Assembly: GCA_029225065.1 (NCBI GenBank)
Contig: JAQXVT010000035.1
Span: forward strand, 62,001 to 126,000
DNA length: 64,000 bases
From: Lachnospiraceae bacterium
Lineage (GTDB): Bacteria; Bacillota; Clostridia; Lachnospirales; Lachnospiraceae
Direction: 5' to 3'
Shown here: positions 31,662 to 41,220 of the stretch, one piece after another
How positions within the stretch are numbered: the stretch's first letter is position 1
Layout: each line of letters opens with the position of its first letter
The notes under the pieces: model-generated
Database searches by the model: none
What the model saw: the letters and a program-made list of their open reading frames with translations, nothing else
What the model was told of the DNA's origin: nothing
Translations under genes and position numbers: made by a program

Positions 31662-33743
31662 TTACTCATTTGCCAACAGCATCAGAATCTCATTGCTTCT
31701 CGCAATAAATTTTGTCATCTCGTCCGGATTTAAGGTCTTGTGTGCGAGCATAGCCAGATCGTACAGCTGCTCACAGATCATTGGAACGTGCTCACTGTCT
31801 TTGTGTGCTGCCACGTACTGTACCAGCTTGTTGTTTGCGTTGAGCACGAGCGTTTCCTCATTGCCGAACATGGACGGATCCATGCCATACATGCCGTACA
31901 TCTTCATCATTTCCTGCATTCTGCGGTTTTCCTCGGAGAGCGTCATCATAGAGGAAACGTTTGCGTTTTTCAGCTTTTCGACCTTGACGGTCAGCTTGTC
32001 CTTGCCAAGTGCTTTGCGGAAGACTTCGGTCAGAGTATCAGTGGTCTCTTTCAGAGCAGCCTCATCAGTCTCCTCCTTGAAGGTGTCTGTGACATCCGCA
32101 TCGATCCGCTGGAATTTCAGGTCATCACGCAGCTGCTCCATATGTGTGATGAACGCGGAATCGATGTTGTGCTTAAGGATAACGGCATCGAGTCCTGCCT
32201 CGCGGAACATATTGATGTACTGGCTCTGCTGAATCTCGTCGGTGACGTAATAGATGGTTGTTTTCTCCGGCTCTTTTGTCTCCTCGGAAGCGGAATCCTT
32301 TGCATCTGCATTCTCAGTTGTTTCAGCTGTGGTCTCGCTTTCTTTGGTCTCAGAATCCTCTTCCTTCTTTGCAGCCAGATCCTGAATGGTCAGGTATTTG
32401 CCGTTGATATCTTTGTAAAGAATGTAATCGCCCATCTTTTCGCCGAATTTATGGTCCTTGATGCAGCCGAATTTGATGAACGGGCTGATGTCATCCCAGT
32501 ATTTCTCATAGGATTCGCGGTCAGTCTTGCACATACCGGTCAGCTTGTCTGCAACCTTCTTTGTGATGTAATCAGAAATCTTCTTTACAAAACCATCGTT
32601 CTGCAGTGCGCTTCTCGATACGTTCAGCGGAAGATCCGGGCAGTCGATCACACCCTTTAAGAGCATCAGGAATTCCGGAATGACTTCTTTGATATTGTCT
32701 GCGATGAAGACCTGATTGTTGTAAAGCTTGATCGTGCCTTCGATGGAATCATACTCGGTGTTGATCTTCGGGAAATACAGGATGCCTTTTAAGTTGAACG
32801 GATAATCCATATTCAGATGGATCCAGAACAGCGGCTCCTTGTAATCCATAAATACCTTGCGGTAAAATTCTTTGTATTCCTCATCGGTGCAGTCCTTCGG
32901 CTGTTTTGTCCACAGCGGGTTTGGATCGCTTAAGGATACCGGGCGCTTGTTGATCTTGACACGGTCGCGGGCCGGAGAGACCTCAACGACTTCTTTTTCA
33001 CCGTTTTCGTTTTCTTTTTCTTCGGTCTTTGCATCCTCATGGATACGCTCGACAATTACGTCGTCGTCCCGCAGCTCGGATTCGTCGATTGTCTCATATT
33101 CCTGCTCCGCATTTGCTTTGGAAAGGAAAATCTCTACCGGCATGAAAGAGCAGTATTTGCTGATGACTTCACGCATACGGTATTCATTTGCAAATTCAAG
33201 GCAGTCATCAGAAAGGAAGAGGGTGATTTCCGTACCGACCTCTGTGCGGTGTCCCTCGTCGATCGAATACTCTGTACCGCCGTCGCACTCCCAGTGTACC
33301 GGCTTTGCATCCTTCTGCCAGGAGAGCGTATCGATGTGAACCTCGTCAGCTACCATAAATACGGAATAAAAACCGAGTCCGAAGTGACCGATGATCTCAT
33401 CCTTTGTCGTCTTGTCTTTGTATTTGTTCAGGAAATCTGTTGCGCCGGAAAAGGCGATCTGTGTGATGTATTCCTCAACCTCTGCGGCAGTCATACCAAG
33501 TCCGTTATCGATGAATTTCAGAGTTTTTTCATCCGGGTTGACGATGACCTCGATTTTCTTTTTGTAATTATCCGGATATTCGTATTCACCCATCATCTCA
33601 AGCTTTGCCAGCTTGGTGATTGCGTCGCAGCCATTGGAAATGACCTCGCGGACGAAAATGTCATGGTCGGAATACAGCCATTTTTTAATAATGGGAAAGA
33701 TATTTTCACTGTTGATGGAAAGACTTCCGGTTCTCTTGCTCAT
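31662..33743 (-). CDS. htpG: Molecular chaperone HtpG (Hsp90)
   Basis: FVREVISNGCDAITKL, DNGLGMTAAEVEEYI, GHFGLGFYSVFMVAD. Confidence 0.96.
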   Translation of the reverse strand: MSKRTGSLSINSENIFPIIKKWLYSDHDIFVREVISNGCDAITKLAKLEMMGEYEYPDNYKKKIEVIVNPDEKTLKFIDNGLGMTAAEVEEYITQIAFSGATDFLNKYKDKTTKDEIIGHFGLGFYSVFMVADEVHIDTLSWQKDAKPVHWECDGGTEYSIDEGHRTEVGTEITLFLSDDCLEFANEYRMREVISKYCSFMPVEIFLSKANAEQEYETIDESELRDDDVIVERIHEDAKTEEKENENGEKEVVEVSPARDRVKINKRPVSLSDPNPLWTKQPKDCTDEEYKEFYRKVFMDYKEPLFWIHLNMDYPFNLKGILYFPKINTEYDSIEGTIKLYNNQVFIADNIKEVIPEFLMLLKGVIDCPDLPLNVSRSALQNDGFVKKISDYITKKVADKLTGMCKTDRESYEKYWDDISPFIKFGCIKDHKFGEKMGDYILYKDINGKYLTIQDLAAKKEEDSETKESETTAETTENADAKDSASEETKEPEKTTIYYVTDEIQQSQYINMFREAGLDAVILKHNIDSAFITHMEQLRDDLKFQRIDADVTDTFKEETDEAALKETTDTLTEVFRKALGKDKLTVKVEKLKNANVSSMMTLSEENRRMQEMMKMYGMYGMDPSMFGNEETLVLNANNKLVQYVAAHKDSEHVPMICEQLYDLAMLAHKTLNPDEMTKFIARSNEILMLLANE

Positions 33744-33852
33744 ATTATAACAACTCCTTTTTGTTCATGTACAAACTGTTTTTTCTGTGTGAGGCAGATC
33801 CTCAAAAAGTCGATAGAAAAATTTTTTGATAAACTGCCCGTCTCTAATGTGT

Positions 33853-33881
33853 ATGATAATACTGCTAGAACAAAAAGTCAA
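33853..33881 (-). promoter_or_regulatory. Sigma-A promoter for htpG
   Basis: Minus strand TTGACT (33881-33876), 17 nt, TATCAT (33858-33853). Confidence 0.75.
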
Positions 33882-33888
33882 GAAAAAA

Positions 33889-33915
33889 TTAGCACTCGTT
33901 TTTAATGAGTGCTAA
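33889..33915. promoter_or_regulatory. CIRCE element (HrcA operator)
   Basis: TTAGCACTC-GTTTTTAAT-GAGTGCTAA: exact match to CIRCE TTAGCACTC-N9-GAGTGCTAA. Confidence 0.95.
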
Positions 33916-34405
33916 CAATGATTTCTTTCTTATGAAAAAACTTCTCAAGCATCGCATCCCAGGCATGGTCGAGGGAATGGTCCATCGTAAAAATGCGAAG
34001 GGAACTTCCGCTGATGCAGGAAAGATGGGTGCCGTCATAGCGCAGGGTTAAAAACAGCCCGTCCACGTCTTCGGGGCGGTGCGAAAGACCCGACTGGCGG
34101 ATCAGGGATTCGACGTTGTGCGGGGCGAGCCGAAAGACGATCTGAAAGGAGAGCGGTGTGTTTTTTCCCTTCATCAGCTCAAAAAAGAGCGGCCGCACAC
34201 GCTTCCAGAGAACGTAGCCGCATTGCTCGGTAGTGAGTGCTTCGGCTTCATCGGTGCTGAAGTAATCCGGGTGCATCGTGCCGTCGAGGTGGAAGGCTGC
34301 GTAGGTCGTGACCGAGGCCTCCGATAAAAGAAAAGTATCGAAGGTGTCGGTAAGCAGCAGTTTTTTCATGAAATCTTTCAGGTCTTGAATCTGATAGGAC
34401 TGCAA
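33902..34405 (-). CDS. DUF5721-like protein
   Basis: LQSYQIQDLKDFMKKLLLTDTFDTFLLSEASVTTYAAFHLDGTMHPDYFS; GAAAGGAG SD positions a TTG start at 34405. Confidence 0.7.
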   Translation of the reverse strand: MQSYQIQDLKDFMKKLLLTDTFDTFLLSEASVTTYAAFHLDGTMHPDYFSTDEAEALTTEQCGYVLWKRVRPLFFELMKGKNTPLSFQIVFRLAPHNVESLIRQSGLSHRPEDVDGLFLTLRYDGTHLSCISGSSLRIFTMDHSLDHAWDAMLEKFFHKKEIIVSTH

Positions 34406-34598
34406 AATAGTTCTCCTTTCCATAACAAAGCTCGTTCTTCTTATTATAACGCACGAAAATCCGGAAAACCATAAAAATTTTGAAAAGTGTGATTTTCCCC
34501 TTTTCAAGAGAATATACTTATGCTATGATAATATAGTATTGAAAACCAGATTATAAGATTTTAAAAACACCAACTAAACGTTTCGGGAGGCAATAGAT

Positions 34599-35438
34599 AT
34601 GGAGTACGTAATTGTAATGGACAGCTGCGGTGAGTGCACTGCGGAGATGAAGGAAGATGAGAGAGTCATTTCCGCACCGCTTACGCTGCAGGTGGATGAG
34701 CATATGATCATCGATGATGACACCTTTGATCAGGCAGATTTTCTGAAGAAGGTGGCTGACAGTCCGAACTGCCCGAAGTCTGCATGCCCGTCCCCGGATT
34801 ATTATAAGGAGGCATTTGAAAAGGCAGAAAAGCGCGCATACGGTGTCACACTCTCTTCTGAGCTGAGCGGTTCGTACAACAGCGCGATGCTCGCCAGAGA
34901 CCTGATTTTGGAGGAGCGTCCGGAACTTCAGATTCATGTATTCAATTCCCGTTCGGCCTCAGTCGGCGAGACCTTGATTACGGCAAAGATTCAGGAGTGC
35001 GAAGCGAAGGGAATGGATTTCGCGGAGGTAGTCGAGACCGTCGAGAACTACATCGACACGCAGAATACCTACTTTGTTCTGGAAAATCTGGAGACTCTGC
35101 GTAAAAATGGCCGCCTGAGCAACCTCAAGGCGTTTGTGGCTTCCGCGCTTAAAATCAAGCCGGTCATGGGTTCCACGCCGGAAGGGTCCATCGTGCAGCT
35201 CGACCAGGCGCGCGGCATGAACAAAGCGCTGGTGAAGATGGTAAATTATGCCGCGGAGGCGGCGGAGGATCCGGAGGAGAAGATTCTTGGCATTACACAC
35301 TGCAACTGCCCGGAGCGCGCTGAGGCAGTCAAAAAGGCGATTCTTGAGAAAATTTCCGTAAAGGATGTCATTTTGCTCGATACGGCAGGCGTTTCTTCCA
35401 TGTATGCGAACGACGGCGGCGTGATTGTGGTACTGTGA
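34599..35438 (+). CDS. DegV family fatty-acid-binding protein
   Basis: YVIVMDSCGECT...CPSPDYYKEAFEKAE...VTLSSELSGSYNSAMLA...LRKNGRLSNLKAFVASALKIKPVM. Confidence 0.92.
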   Translation: MEYVIVMDSCGECTAEMKEDERVISAPLTLQVDEHMIIDDDTFDQADFLKKVADSPNCPKSACPSPDYYKEAFEKAEKRAYGVTLSSELSGSYNSAMLARDLILEERPELQIHVFNSRSASVGETLITAKIQECEAKGMDFAEVVETVENYIDTQNTYFVLENLETLRKNGRLSNLKAFVASALKIKPVMGSTPEGSIVQLDQARGMNKALVKMVNYAAEAAEDPEEKILGITHCNCPERAEAVKKAILEKISVKDVILLDTAGVSSMYANDGGVIVVL

Positions 35439-35439
35439 G

Positions 35440-35512
35440 GCCCTCATTCAGAGGAAATCTTCCACAGATTGCGGCGCACATCCTGCAGAAAGCGTTTTTC
35501 AAACACGCTCTG
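35440..35512. repeat. Half copy of the MITE-like palindromic family
   Basis: GCCCTCATTCAGAGGAAATCTTCCACAGATTGCGGCGCACATCCTGCAGAAAGCGTTTTTCAAACACGCTCTG matches the right half of the 22252-22414 element. Confidence 0.75.
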
Positions 35513-35604
35513 ATGTCTGTATAAAATCACAGAAGAAAAACTTGAATTTTCATACAGATCGTGTATACTGGAGGAAGAATCTGTTTTGACAAAGGAGAGA
35601 TAGC

Positions 35605-35865
35605 ATGAGTCAGGCAAAAGTTGACCGTTATAAAGAAGAAAAGAAAAACCGTGCCAAGATCATCAAAAAAGAGAAGCGGCAGCTTCTGGCGATGAAATTA
35701 GGTGCATCCGCAGTGGCAATTGTGCTGGTTGCGTGGTTTGGAGTTTCTGTTTACCTTGGATTTCAGTCACAGGATGCAACGACGACTACGGAGAAAGTAA
35801 CTTACACCATCAATACCTCAGCGATTGATAGTTTCCTTACGGATCTGTATACAACAGCAGACTAA
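35605..35865 (+). CDS. Small single-TM membrane protein
   Basis: Charged N-terminus followed by LGASAVAIVLVAWFGVSVYLGF; AAAGGAGA SD. Confidence 0.6.
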   Translation: MSQAKVDRYKEEKKNRAKIIKKEKRQLLAMKLGASAVAIVLVAWFGVSVYLGFQSQDATTTTEKVTYTINTSAIDSFLTDLYTTAD

Positions 35866-35940
35866 GTGGAGCGGTGTACATTTAACCGAGTCAGAAACAT
35901 CAAAGAACTGTTTCAGACAAAATCGCATAAAAGCGGATTA

Positions 35941-35987
35941 AAAAATCCGGTGATATATTTCAAAAATATGTCACCGGATTTTTTTGC
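35941..35987. terminator. Rho-independent terminator
   Basis: AAAAATCCGGTGA...TCACCGGATTTTTTT. Confidence 0.8.
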
Positions 35988-36148
35988 CGGGATTCCTTAT
36001 GTTTCTGCGTCCGGTATAGAAAAAACGGCAGAATATCAGATTCGGTGAACCGTACAATACACTAAATTTTCACAAAATTACCATAATCGGAACACAATTC
36101 CATCAAAAAAGGGACACAAACGTCCCCTAAAATGTTCACAGATTCCAA

Positions 36149-36207
36149 AGCGTATTTGAAAAATTATTCAGTAGATTGTATGGAAAGAATTTTTCAAACA
36201 CGCTCTG
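36149..36207. repeat. Short deletion-type copy of the palindromic family
   Basis: AGCGTATTTGAAAAATT ... AATTTTTCAAACACGCT terminal inverted repeats with a short centre. Confidence 0.65.
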
Positions 36208-36308
36208 GCAGCGGTAAGAAAAGACAAAACCGCAGGAGCAGGCAGAACAGCAAGGCGTGGGTATCTGTCTGACGCAGAACAGGAAAAATATGGAAGGAGT
36301 TCACAGCA

Positions 36309-37511
36309 ATGAAGAGTGTGAAGGAAATCAGGAAAAGAGCAGGTGCAGGTGTGGCAGCAATGGCGATGGCTGCAGCAATGATGATGAGCAGCATGCCGGT
36401 CTATGCGGCAGGAGAAGGACTCGATATGAGCACCGATTATCCGGGCATTACGGTAAAGGCGGGTGATACGGTAAGCTTCGGACTGGATTTTTCCTGTGAC
36501 GAGGGAACCTCCTATGATGCTGATCTTTCAGTAAAGTCACTGCCGGACGGTTGGAGCGGTTACTTCAAAGGTGACAGCAAGCAGGTAACAAGAGTACATA
36601 TCGACGGTGATGCGCAGGATACCGACAGTAAAAGCAGCACAGATTTCAGCCTGACCGTGCCGGAGGATACAGAGGATGGTACTTACACGGTAGAACTGGA
36701 GGCAGATGGCGGAAAAGGAGCATCTGATACGCTGGAACTTGCGGTAACGGTAAGCAAAGAAGAGGTCATGCAGAGTACCTTTACCTCTGAGTATCCGGAG
36801 CAGCAGGGCGCATCCGGTACAACATTCAGCTTTGACACAACGCTTGTAAACAACCGTGCGACCGATCAATCCTACAGCTTATCAGCAGAGGCGCCGAGCG
36901 GCTGGCAGGTAACGTTTACTCCGTCAGGAGAGAGTGCGAATGTGGCAAGCCTGAATGTTGATGCGGGCAGCAGTCAGGGCCTTACTGTAACGGTTACCCC
37001 GCCGGATGATGTGGAAAAAGGAGACTATACAATTCCGATCTCCGCGATTTCCGCAGAGGATACGTTGAACCAGGATCTTTCCGTATCGATCACGGGTACC
37101 TACAATGTTTCGCTTTCCACACCGGACGGACGTCTGAGCCTTGATGCATATGCGGACAAAGAGTCGAGCGTGACACTTAGCATCACAAACAACGGAAACG
37201 TAGATCTGACGAACCTGAATCTGACTTCTACCGCACCGACAGACTGGGATGTATCCTTCAGCGAGTCGACAATCGATACACTGGAAGCAGGTGCGACAAA
37301 AGAAGTGACCGCTTATATCAAACCGGCGCAGGATGTTATCACAGGCGATTATGTGACCGATATTACCATTAAAAATGATTCCGCATCAAGCATGGCAGAG
37401 TTCCGTGTCTCTGTAAAGACACCGACGACCTGGGGCATTGTGGCAGTTGCAATTATTGTGGTACTGGTAGCGGTACTGGCTGGAATCTTTAAGAAGTTCG
37501 GGAGACGATAA
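36309..37511 (+). CDS. Membrane-anchored NEW3-domain (COG1470-like) secreted protein
   Basis: Signal peptide, Ig-like repeats (TVKAGDTVSFGLDFSCDEGTSYDADLSVKSLPDGWSGYF), C-terminal TM GIVAVAIIVVLVAVLAGIFKKFGRR. Confidence 0.82.
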   Translation: MKSVKEIRKRAGAGVAAMAMAAAMMMSSMPVYAAGEGLDMSTDYPGITVKAGDTVSFGLDFSCDEGTSYDADLSVKSLPDGWSGYFKGDSKQVTRVHIDGDAQDTDSKSSTDFSLTVPEDTEDGTYTVELEADGGKGASDTLELAVTVSKEEVMQSTFTSEYPEQQGASGTTFSFDTTLVNNRATDQSYSLSAEAPSGWQVTFTPSGESANVASLNVDAGSSQGLTVTVTPPDDVEKGDYTIPISAISAEDTLNQDLSVSITGTYNVSLSTPDGRLSLDAYADKESSVTLSITNNGNVDLTNLNLTSTAPTDWDVSFSESTIDTLEAGATKEVTAYIKPAQDVITGDYVTDITIKNDSASSMAEFRVSVKTPTTWGIVAVAIIVVLVAVLAGIFKKFGRR

Positions 37512-37513
37512 CC

Positions 37514-38530
37514 ATGGCTGAAAAAATGGAGAATATCATTCAGACTTCTCATCTGACGAAGCGATACGGAGCAAAGATCGCAGTGAACGATCTGAATCTC
37601 TCCATCAGAAAAGGAGAAGTGTTCGGATTGCTCGGACCGAACGGCGCAGGTAAGACGACAACCATCCTGATGCTGCTCGGCCTGACCGAGCCGACGGCAG
37701 GAACGGCAACGATTGCAGGCTGTGACTGCACAAGAAATCCGCTGGAAGTCAAGTCGATCGTCGGTTATCTGCCGGACAATGTCGGATTTTATACGGATAT
37801 GACAGGACGCCAGAATCTGCGTTTTACCGGCCGGTTGAACGGACTGGGCGGACAGGAACTGGAAGAGCGGATCGATTCACTGCTGGAGCGCGTCGGCATG
37901 ACGGAAGCGGCAGATAAGAAAACAGGAACGTACTCCAAAGGTATGCGCCAGAGACTTGGCATCGCGGATGTCCTCATTAAGGATCCGCAGGTCATCATCA
38001 TGGATGAGCCGACACTTGGTATTGACCCGGAAGGTATGCGGGAACTGCTCAATATCATCCGTGATCTGTCCGTGAAAGACGGACGTACCGTTCTGATTTC
38101 ATCCCATCAGCTGCAGCAGATCCAGCAGGTGTGCGACCGCGTGGGCATTTACGTGGAGGGATCGCTGATTGCCTGCGGTACGCTGGCAGAGCTGGAGGCA
38201 CAGATCCAGAAAAACGGCACGTATCTGCTGGAAGTGGATGTGGAGCCGTGTGACGACCAGATCCTCGGAATGCTGGCAAACCAGGATGGAATCCTTGGAA
38301 TTGCAAAAGAGGGCCGCAGATTTATGATTACATCGAAAAAGGATATCCGTCCGCAGCTGACGAAATTCCTCGGCGAGCATGATTATACCGTGATGCATCT
38401 GCATCAGCGCGGCGGCGATCTGGATGAGATCTACAGACGTTATTTTGAAAAGGCAGGGCAGAGTGATGAAAGCAATAAGTCTGAAACAAAAAGAAAGCAC
38501 GGCTGGAAACGCAAATCAGCCGGAAAATAA
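37514..38530 (+). CDS. ABC transporter ATP-binding protein
   Basis: LLGPNGAGKTTTILMLLGL, YSKGMRQRLGIADVLIKDPQVIIMDEPTLGIDPEG. Confidence 0.93.
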   Translation: MAEKMENIIQTSHLTKRYGAKIAVNDLNLSIRKGEVFGLLGPNGAGKTTTILMLLGLTEPTAGTATIAGCDCTRNPLEVKSIVGYLPDNVGFYTDMTGRQNLRFTGRLNGLGGQELEERIDSLLERVGMTEAADKKTGTYSKGMRQRLGIADVLIKDPQVIIMDEPTLGIDPEGMRELLNIIRDLSVKDGRTVLISSHQLQQIQQVCDRVGIYVEGSLIACGTLAELEAQIQKNGTYLLEVDVEPCDDQILGMLANQDGILGIAKEGRRFMITSKKDIRPQLTKFLGEHDYTVMHLHQRGGDLDEIYRRYFEKAGQSDESNKSETKRKHGWKRKSAGK

Positions 38531-39491
38531 AATAAAAACGGTGAAGGCAAGTACCGGAAGAAACGCGCTTGTGCGCAAGGAGCTTGCCGATCATCTGAAA
38601 AGCAAACGGTTTCTGATTCTGCTGCTTCTGATTGGCTGTACCAGCTTTGCAAGTCTGTACGGTGCAATCAGCGGACTGAGTGATGCGATCCAGTCGGACA
38701 GCAACTTCATTTTCCTGAAGCTTTACACCTCAAGCGGAAGCTCGATTCCGTCGTTTATGTCCTTTATCGCACTGCTTGGACCGATCGTCGGCCTGGCACT
38801 TGGATTTGACGCAGTCAACAGCGAGCGTTCCAACGGTACCTTAAACCGCCTGGTTTCACAGCCGATCTACCGTGATGCAATCATCGTCGGAAAATTTCTG
38901 GCAGGAACTATCGTGATCGCGATCGTTATTTTTTCGACGGGAATCGCACTTGGTGCAGTCGGAATGGCAGTGACCGGTCTGGTTCCGGATGTGGAAGAGG
39001 TGTTCCGGATTCTGATTTTCCTGTTTTTTACGGTGGTATATATCGCATTCTGGCTGGCAATGTCGATTCTGTTTTCGGTTATCTGCCGCCACTCCGCGAC
39101 CTCGGCGCTTGCATCGATCTCCGTATGGATTTTCTTTGCAATTTTTATGAGCCTTGTAGCAAGCATCATTGCAAACGCAGTCTATCCGGTAAATGACCAG
39201 TACAGCGCGATGTTCAACAGTCTGAACAACTATACGCTGAATCAGAACCTGAACCGTATTTCTCCGTACTATCTGTACAGTGAGGCGGTATCAACGATCA
39301 TGAACCCGTCCGTGCGCTCGGTCAATGTTGTGACTGTGAACCAGTTAACCGGAGCGATCAGCGGTTACTTAAGCCTTGGTCAGAGCCTGCTGCTCGTATG
39401 GCCGCATCTGACCGGTCTGGCAGCGCTGATGCTCATTGCATTTGGCGGTTCGTACGTTGGATTTATGAGACAGGAGATCCGGTCGAATTAA
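38466..39491 (+). CDS. ABC-2 type transporter permease
   Basis: Six-TM-like protein, GFDAVNSERSNGTLNRLVSQPIYRDAIIVGKFLAG; overlaps the 3' end of the ATPase gene. Confidence 0.87.
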   Translation: MKAISLKQKESTAGNANQPENKIKTVKASTGRNALVRKELADHLKSKRFLILLLLIGCTSFASLYGAISGLSDAIQSDSNFIFLKLYTSSGSSIPSFMSFIALLGPIVGLALGFDAVNSERSNGTLNRLVSQPIYRDAIIVGKFLAGTIVIAIVIFSTGIALGAVGMAVTGLVPDVEEVFRILIFLFFTVVYIAFWLAMSILFSVICRHSATSALASISVWIFFAIFMSLVASIIANAVYPVNDQYSAMFNSLNNYTLNQNLNRISPYYLYSEAVSTIMNPSVRSVNVVTVNQLTGAISGYLSLGQSLLLVWPHLTGLAALMLIAFGGSYVGFMRQEIRSN

Positions 39492-39569
39492 GGGAGATTT
39501 GCAGATTGCAAAAGCGAATTAGAAATTTTGTTTTACTGTAAATTGTGAAAGAACGTTTTAAACGGATCA

Positions 39570-39607
39570 AGCAAATAGCGAAGCGGATTGTGAATATCCG
39601 CTTTGAC
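39570..39607 (+). repeat. GCGAAGCGGATT...ATCCGCTTTG repeat
   Basis: AGCAAATAGCGAAGCGGATTGTGAATATCCGCTTTGA; internal hairpin AAGCGGAT/ATCCGCTT. Confidence 0.65.
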
Positions 39608-39617
39608 TGAAAGAGAA

Positions 39618-39665
39618 AAATGGCCGGAGGGCAGGGTGAAAATTCTGTCTTCCGGCTATTTTTCG
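39618..39665 (+). terminator. Terminator after the ABC transporter cassette
   Basis: AATGGCCGGAGGGCAG...CTGTCTTCCGGCTATTTTT. Confidence 0.75.
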
Positions 39666-39704
39666 TTAAGCGAATCAGGCAAGTTCTCTGTTTATTCATA
39701 AAAA

Positions 39705-39735
39705 ACGGGCAGCGATTTTTACGCTGCCCGTCAGG
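39705..39735 (-). terminator. Terminator after argG
   Basis: ACGGGCAGCG attttta CGCTGCCCGT with an upstream A-run (T-run on the minus strand). Confidence 0.75.
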
Positions 39736-39745
39736 ATATTCCGTT

Positions 39746-40978
39746 TTATTTGCTTTCCTGATTTTTCTTTACTTCCATCATCTTCATTGCGCGCACCTTC
39801 AGCGGAAGACCGAACAGTGTGATGAATCCGGATGCATCGTGGTGATCGTAGAGATCGCCGGTTGTGAAGCTTGCAAGAGATTCGTTGTACAGGCTGTACG
39901 GAGAAGTCGTGCCGGCCTTGATGATGTTGCCCTTGTAAAGCTTGAATTTTACTTCGCCGGTGACATATTCCTGTGTGACATCAACGAATGCCTGAATTGC
40001 CTCGCGAAGCGGTGTGAACCATTTTCCTTCGTATACGATCTGTGCAAACTGGCTGCCGAGCTTCTTCTTTGTCTCCATAGTATCACGGTCAAGAATCAGC
40101 TCCTCAAGCTGCTCATGAGCAGCCATCAGAATAGTTCCGCCAGGAGTCTCATAGACACCGCGGGACTTCATACCAACTACACGGTTCTCTACAATATCAG
40201 CGATGCCGATGCCGTGCTTGCCGCCAAGCTTGTTCAGCTCAGTGATAATCTCGCAGACGCTCATTTCTTTTCCGTTTAAGGTCTTCGGGGTGCCTGCCTC
40301 AAAAGTCATGGTTACGTATTCGCCCTCGTCCGGAGCTTCTTCCGGAGTCACACCAAGTACGAGCATGTTTGCGTAATTCGGCTCATTTGCCGGATCCTCA
40401 AGCTCAAGTCCCTCGTGGCTGATGTGCCAGAGGTTGCGGTCACGGCTGTAGCTGTGGCTGTGGTCGAACGGAAGCACAATACCGTGCTGCTTGCAGAACT
40501 CGATCTCATCGTCACGGGACTGCATTTTCCAGATATCAGTCATACGCCACGGAGCGATTACCTTGAGATCCGGAGCGAGCGCCTTGATACCAAGCTCAAA
40601 ACGGATCTGGTCATTTCCTTTTCCGGTAGCACCATGGCAGATGGTAGTAGCGCCTTCTTTTCTTGCAATCTCAACGAGCTTCTTTGCGATTGCCGGACGA
40701 GCCATTGAGGTACCGAGCAGATATTTGTGCTCATAGACTGCACCTGCCTTTACACACGGCATGATGAAGTCTTCGCAGAATTCATCGCGGATATCTTCAA
40801 TATATAATTTGGAAGCGCCGGAGAGCTTTGCTCTTTCATCCAGTCCATCCAGCTCATTGCCCTGGCCGCAGTCGATGCAGCAGCAAATAACCTCATAATC
40901 AAAGTTATCTTTCAGCCACGGAATCATGGCCGTCGTATCCAGTCCGCCTGAGTAGGCGAGAATTACTTTTTCTTTCAT
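39746..40978 (-). CDS. argG: Argininosuccinate synthase
   Basis: KVILAYSGGLDTTAMIPWLKDN, CHGATGKGNDQIRFELG. Confidence 0.97.
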   Translation of the reverse strand: MKEKVILAYSGGLDTTAMIPWLKDNFDYEVICCCIDCGQGNELDGLDERAKLSGASKLYIEDIRDEFCEDFIMPCVKAGAVYEHKYLLGTSMARPAIAKKLVEIARKEGATTICHGATGKGNDQIRFELGIKALAPDLKVIAPWRMTDIWKMQSRDDEIEFCKQHGIVLPFDHSHSYSRDRNLWHISHEGLELEDPANEPNYANMLVLGVTPEEAPDEGEYVTMTFEAGTPKTLNGKEMSVCEIITELNKLGGKHGIGIADIVENRVVGMKSRGVYETPGGTILMAAHEQLEELILDRDTMETKKKLGSQFAQIVYEGKWFTPLREAIQAFVDVTQEYVTGEVKFKLYKGNIIKAGTTSPYSLYNESLASFTTGDLYDHHDASGFITLFGLPLKVRAMKMMEVKKNQESK

Positions 40979-41030
40979 GATTGATTCCTCCTGTTGTGCA
41001 TTTCACCTTTCATCAATATACATCAACAGT

Positions 41031-41115
41031 CATAAATATGCAAGTGCTAAATTATATTTTATGAAAAACTATGAAAAAGGTTGAATATTATGCACGAAAT
41101 ATGTATAATCATGCA
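41031..41115. promoter_or_regulatory. Putative ArgR operator region between divergent argG and argC
   Basis: CATAAATATGCA (41031-41042), TGAATATTATGCA (41082-41094), TGTATAATCATGCA (41102-41115) resemble ARG boxes (TGAAT-W4-ATTCA type). Confidence 0.5.
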
Positions 41116-41220
41116 AAGAAAAATACTTTACATATTTTTCTGATAGGTATAGAATTGGGAAAACGAATTCCGAATGGCGAAAAAGCGCAGATCGGAGCGT
41201 CACAGAGGAGGAATAAGCTT

